Shown here: piece after piece, positions 62,862-64,000 of the stretch
Position numbering within the stretch: the stretch's first letter is position 1
How the letters are laid out: every line of letters starts with the position of its first letter
Source of the DNA: Plantago elongata
Lineage: Eukaryota > Streptophyta > Magnoliopsida > Lamiales > Plantaginaceae
Direction of reading: 5' to 3'
Assembly (NCBI GenBank): GCA_036897095.1
Contig: JAYMSP010000165.1
Span: forward strand, 1 to 64,000
DNA: 64,000 nucleotides
Notes under the pieces: model-generated
Told to the model about the DNA's origin: nothing
Seen by the model: only the letters and a program-made list of their open reading frames with translations
Databases searched by the model: none
Translations under genes and position numbers: made by a program

Positions 62862-63584
62862 TCAGCATCTGAGGCTTCTTAAAATACCATTTAGCTTGTC
62901 AATGACCATGTCAGGATCAGCATAAAATTCATCAAGATAGATAGCATGGTACTCCAATCCTTTCCACAACGCAATCAGTGCAAAATGCGGCCGCCTATAT
63001 TCACTGCTGATTATCTCCAGAATCACTGTTCCAGGCAGGGCTGAAACTATATGAGTTAAACCTGCCCCATGAGCACCAATAATTACTTCAGCCTCTTGGA
63101 TGGCACGGACTTGTTCTTTCATGGGCATGTGTGCAAAGAGTCCATTCACTACATTTAATTTACAGTCCGAGCGATTGGCGGCCCATTTCTCAATTGAATA
63201 AAACACTTCTTCTTCATTGCCAAGCCTTGTCTGTACTTTGCCACCATGCCGAGGATGCGCTAGATAATCCTCACGTCTAACAAAAAGAATATTACGACCA
63301 GAAACTGGGTTAAGGTTACGCTTCATTTCTACTCGCAATCCTAATGCTGCCTTTACCATTTCACCAAACTCAGATAGTCGTGCAGTTTTCTGATTGTTGG
63401 GTTTTTGCAGTAAATCATCCGCAGAGGTTCCATAGCAGTTGATTGTTTCAGAAAGTCCCCTGAATAAAGCAGTTTCATACCCGAGTGGGGACAGAATAGC
63501 ATGGCGAAAGCAAACTGAACCAGTGAAATTCTTGGCATAAGTAACCCTCGAAAACAATGCTGTCCATGTTTCTTCCAGCTGAGT
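62862..63584 (-). CDS. XYLT: beta-1,2-xylosyltransferase (GT61), last exon; gene continues off the right edge
   Basis: The exon begins after an acceptor (AAGCAG) at TQLEETWTALFSRVTYAKNF and ends KLNGILRSLRC, 240 residues. CFRHAILSPLGYETALF, NILFVRREDYLAHPRHGGK, VIIGAHGAGLTHIVSALPG and ALWKGLEYHAIYLDEFYAD match the C-terminal half of Arabidopsis XYLT as I remember it. XYLT is a type II Golgi membrane enzyme that adds core xylose to N-glycans. The N-terminal cytoplasmic tail, membrane anchor and first half of the catalytic domain must lie at larger coordinates. A good donor (CCTGTT/GTAAGT) at about 63708-63716 might end a short preceding exon, but the expected sequence before it is not recognisable here. 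Confidence 0.9.
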   Translation of the reverse strand, partial: TQLEETWTALFSRVTYAKNFTGSVCFRHAILSPLGYETALFRGLSETINCYGTSADDLLQKPNNQKTARLSEFGEMVKAALGLRVEMKRNLNPVSGRNILFVRREDYLAHPRHGGKVQTRLGNEEEVFYSIEKWAANRSDCKLNVVNGLFAHMPMKEQVRAIQEAEVIIGAHGAGLTHIVSALPGTVILEIISSEYRRPHFALIALWKGLEYHAIYLDEFYADPDMVIDKLNGILRSLRC

Positions 63585-63589
63585 CTGCT

Positions 63590-64000
63590 TAGTAGGGAGG
63601 AGAAAGAAAACAAATACTTAATTCATCATTCAGAGTGTACATCAAGATAGTGACAAGCAAAAATATTATACAAACCCATTCCTAAATTAACACATGTCAA
63701 ATACTTACAACAGGATCACCTAAATTAAACACTCTAGGTCTTAGCAAATTAACAGAACAAATCAGCCAAATTTTGCGAGCTAATAAGTAGAGCAAATGAA
63801 GAAGATCCTTGTGTAAGGCTGCTGTCACAAAAGCGTAATGAAAAGTAGTAGTAACTTATAATGGGAATCAATCACGGCAGGTATTTTAGACCTTTGCATG
63901 CGTGAATACTGGTTCTAACACCATTAAGTCACCTACAAATGAGGCACAGCCTACCATTCAAATTGTCAAAGAATGCAACTAAGACTTGGGCAATATAGAA
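63590..64000 (-). other. XYLT intron sequence
   Basis: Sequence upstream of the last XYLT exon on the minus strand, AT-rich, without a recognisable further coding exon. The remaining exons are beyond the window. Confidence 0.5.

Overview
This is a nuclear segment of a eudicot plant genome. It is AT-rich and intron-rich, with GT-AG (and two GC-AG) introns, plant-only gene families (TORNADO1, DREB1/CBF, core beta-1,2-xylosyltransferase, plant UTR-type nucleotide-sugar transporter) and many small plant transposons (hAT, Tourist-like, Stowaway-like) plus one Ty1/copia element. The species cannot be named from the sequence.

Layout. 1-10.7 kb: gene-poor, with a possible leftward promoter at the left edge, diverged repeats, a copia integrase fossil, a 363-bp hAT element with target duplication, a Tourist-like MITE and short tandem or palindromic repeats. 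10.8-13.7 kb (-): a complete seven-exon nucleotide-sugar transporter (UTR2/UTR4 type, 352 aa). 15.2-20.4 kb (-): an ankyrin/integrin-linked-kinase-like gene whose first three exons are tandemly duplicated and whose kinase part looks dead. 23.3-28.8 kb (+): plastid-type adenylosuccinate lyase, ten exons, 539 aa. 30.5-31.1 kb (-): an intronless DREB1/CBF cold-response factor with a compact promoter (CCGCGT, G-box, TATA). 31.3-38.5 kb: intergenic, holding a 952-bp hAT element that carries a PB1-domain exon fragment. 39.2-41.6 kb (-): two or three exons resembling the N-terminus of plant BAH/agenet nuclear proteins, with no visible remainder. 43.3-48.2 kb (-): a broken but end-to-end copia retrotransposon with LTRs, PPT, PBS and 5-bp target duplication. 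50.1-54.5 kb (+): TORNADO1 (LRR-Roc-COR), four exons, 1346 aa. 55.0-56.3 kb (-): a C2-domain protein with a 5'UTR intron. 58.5-61.6 kb (-): a LOG-family nucleotide phosphoribohydrolase-like gene, four exons, 284 aa. 62.9 to beyond 64 kb (-): the last exon of beta-1,2-xylosyltransferase (XYLT).

How the genes relate. These are independent housekeeping, developmental and stress genes, not an operon. From memory, XYLT, a C2 protein and TRN1 are also near neighbours in Arabidopsis (At5g55500, At5g55530, At5g55540), so the right third looks like a conserved block with the LOG-type gene intruding. The most unusual items are the exon-duplicated ankyrin pseudokinase, the hAT element carrying a host PB1 exon, the orphan BAH-type N-terminus, and the TA-rich insertion inside the copia fossil. 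Exon boundaries were derived by eye from splice consensus and frame continuity; no alignment or expression data were available.
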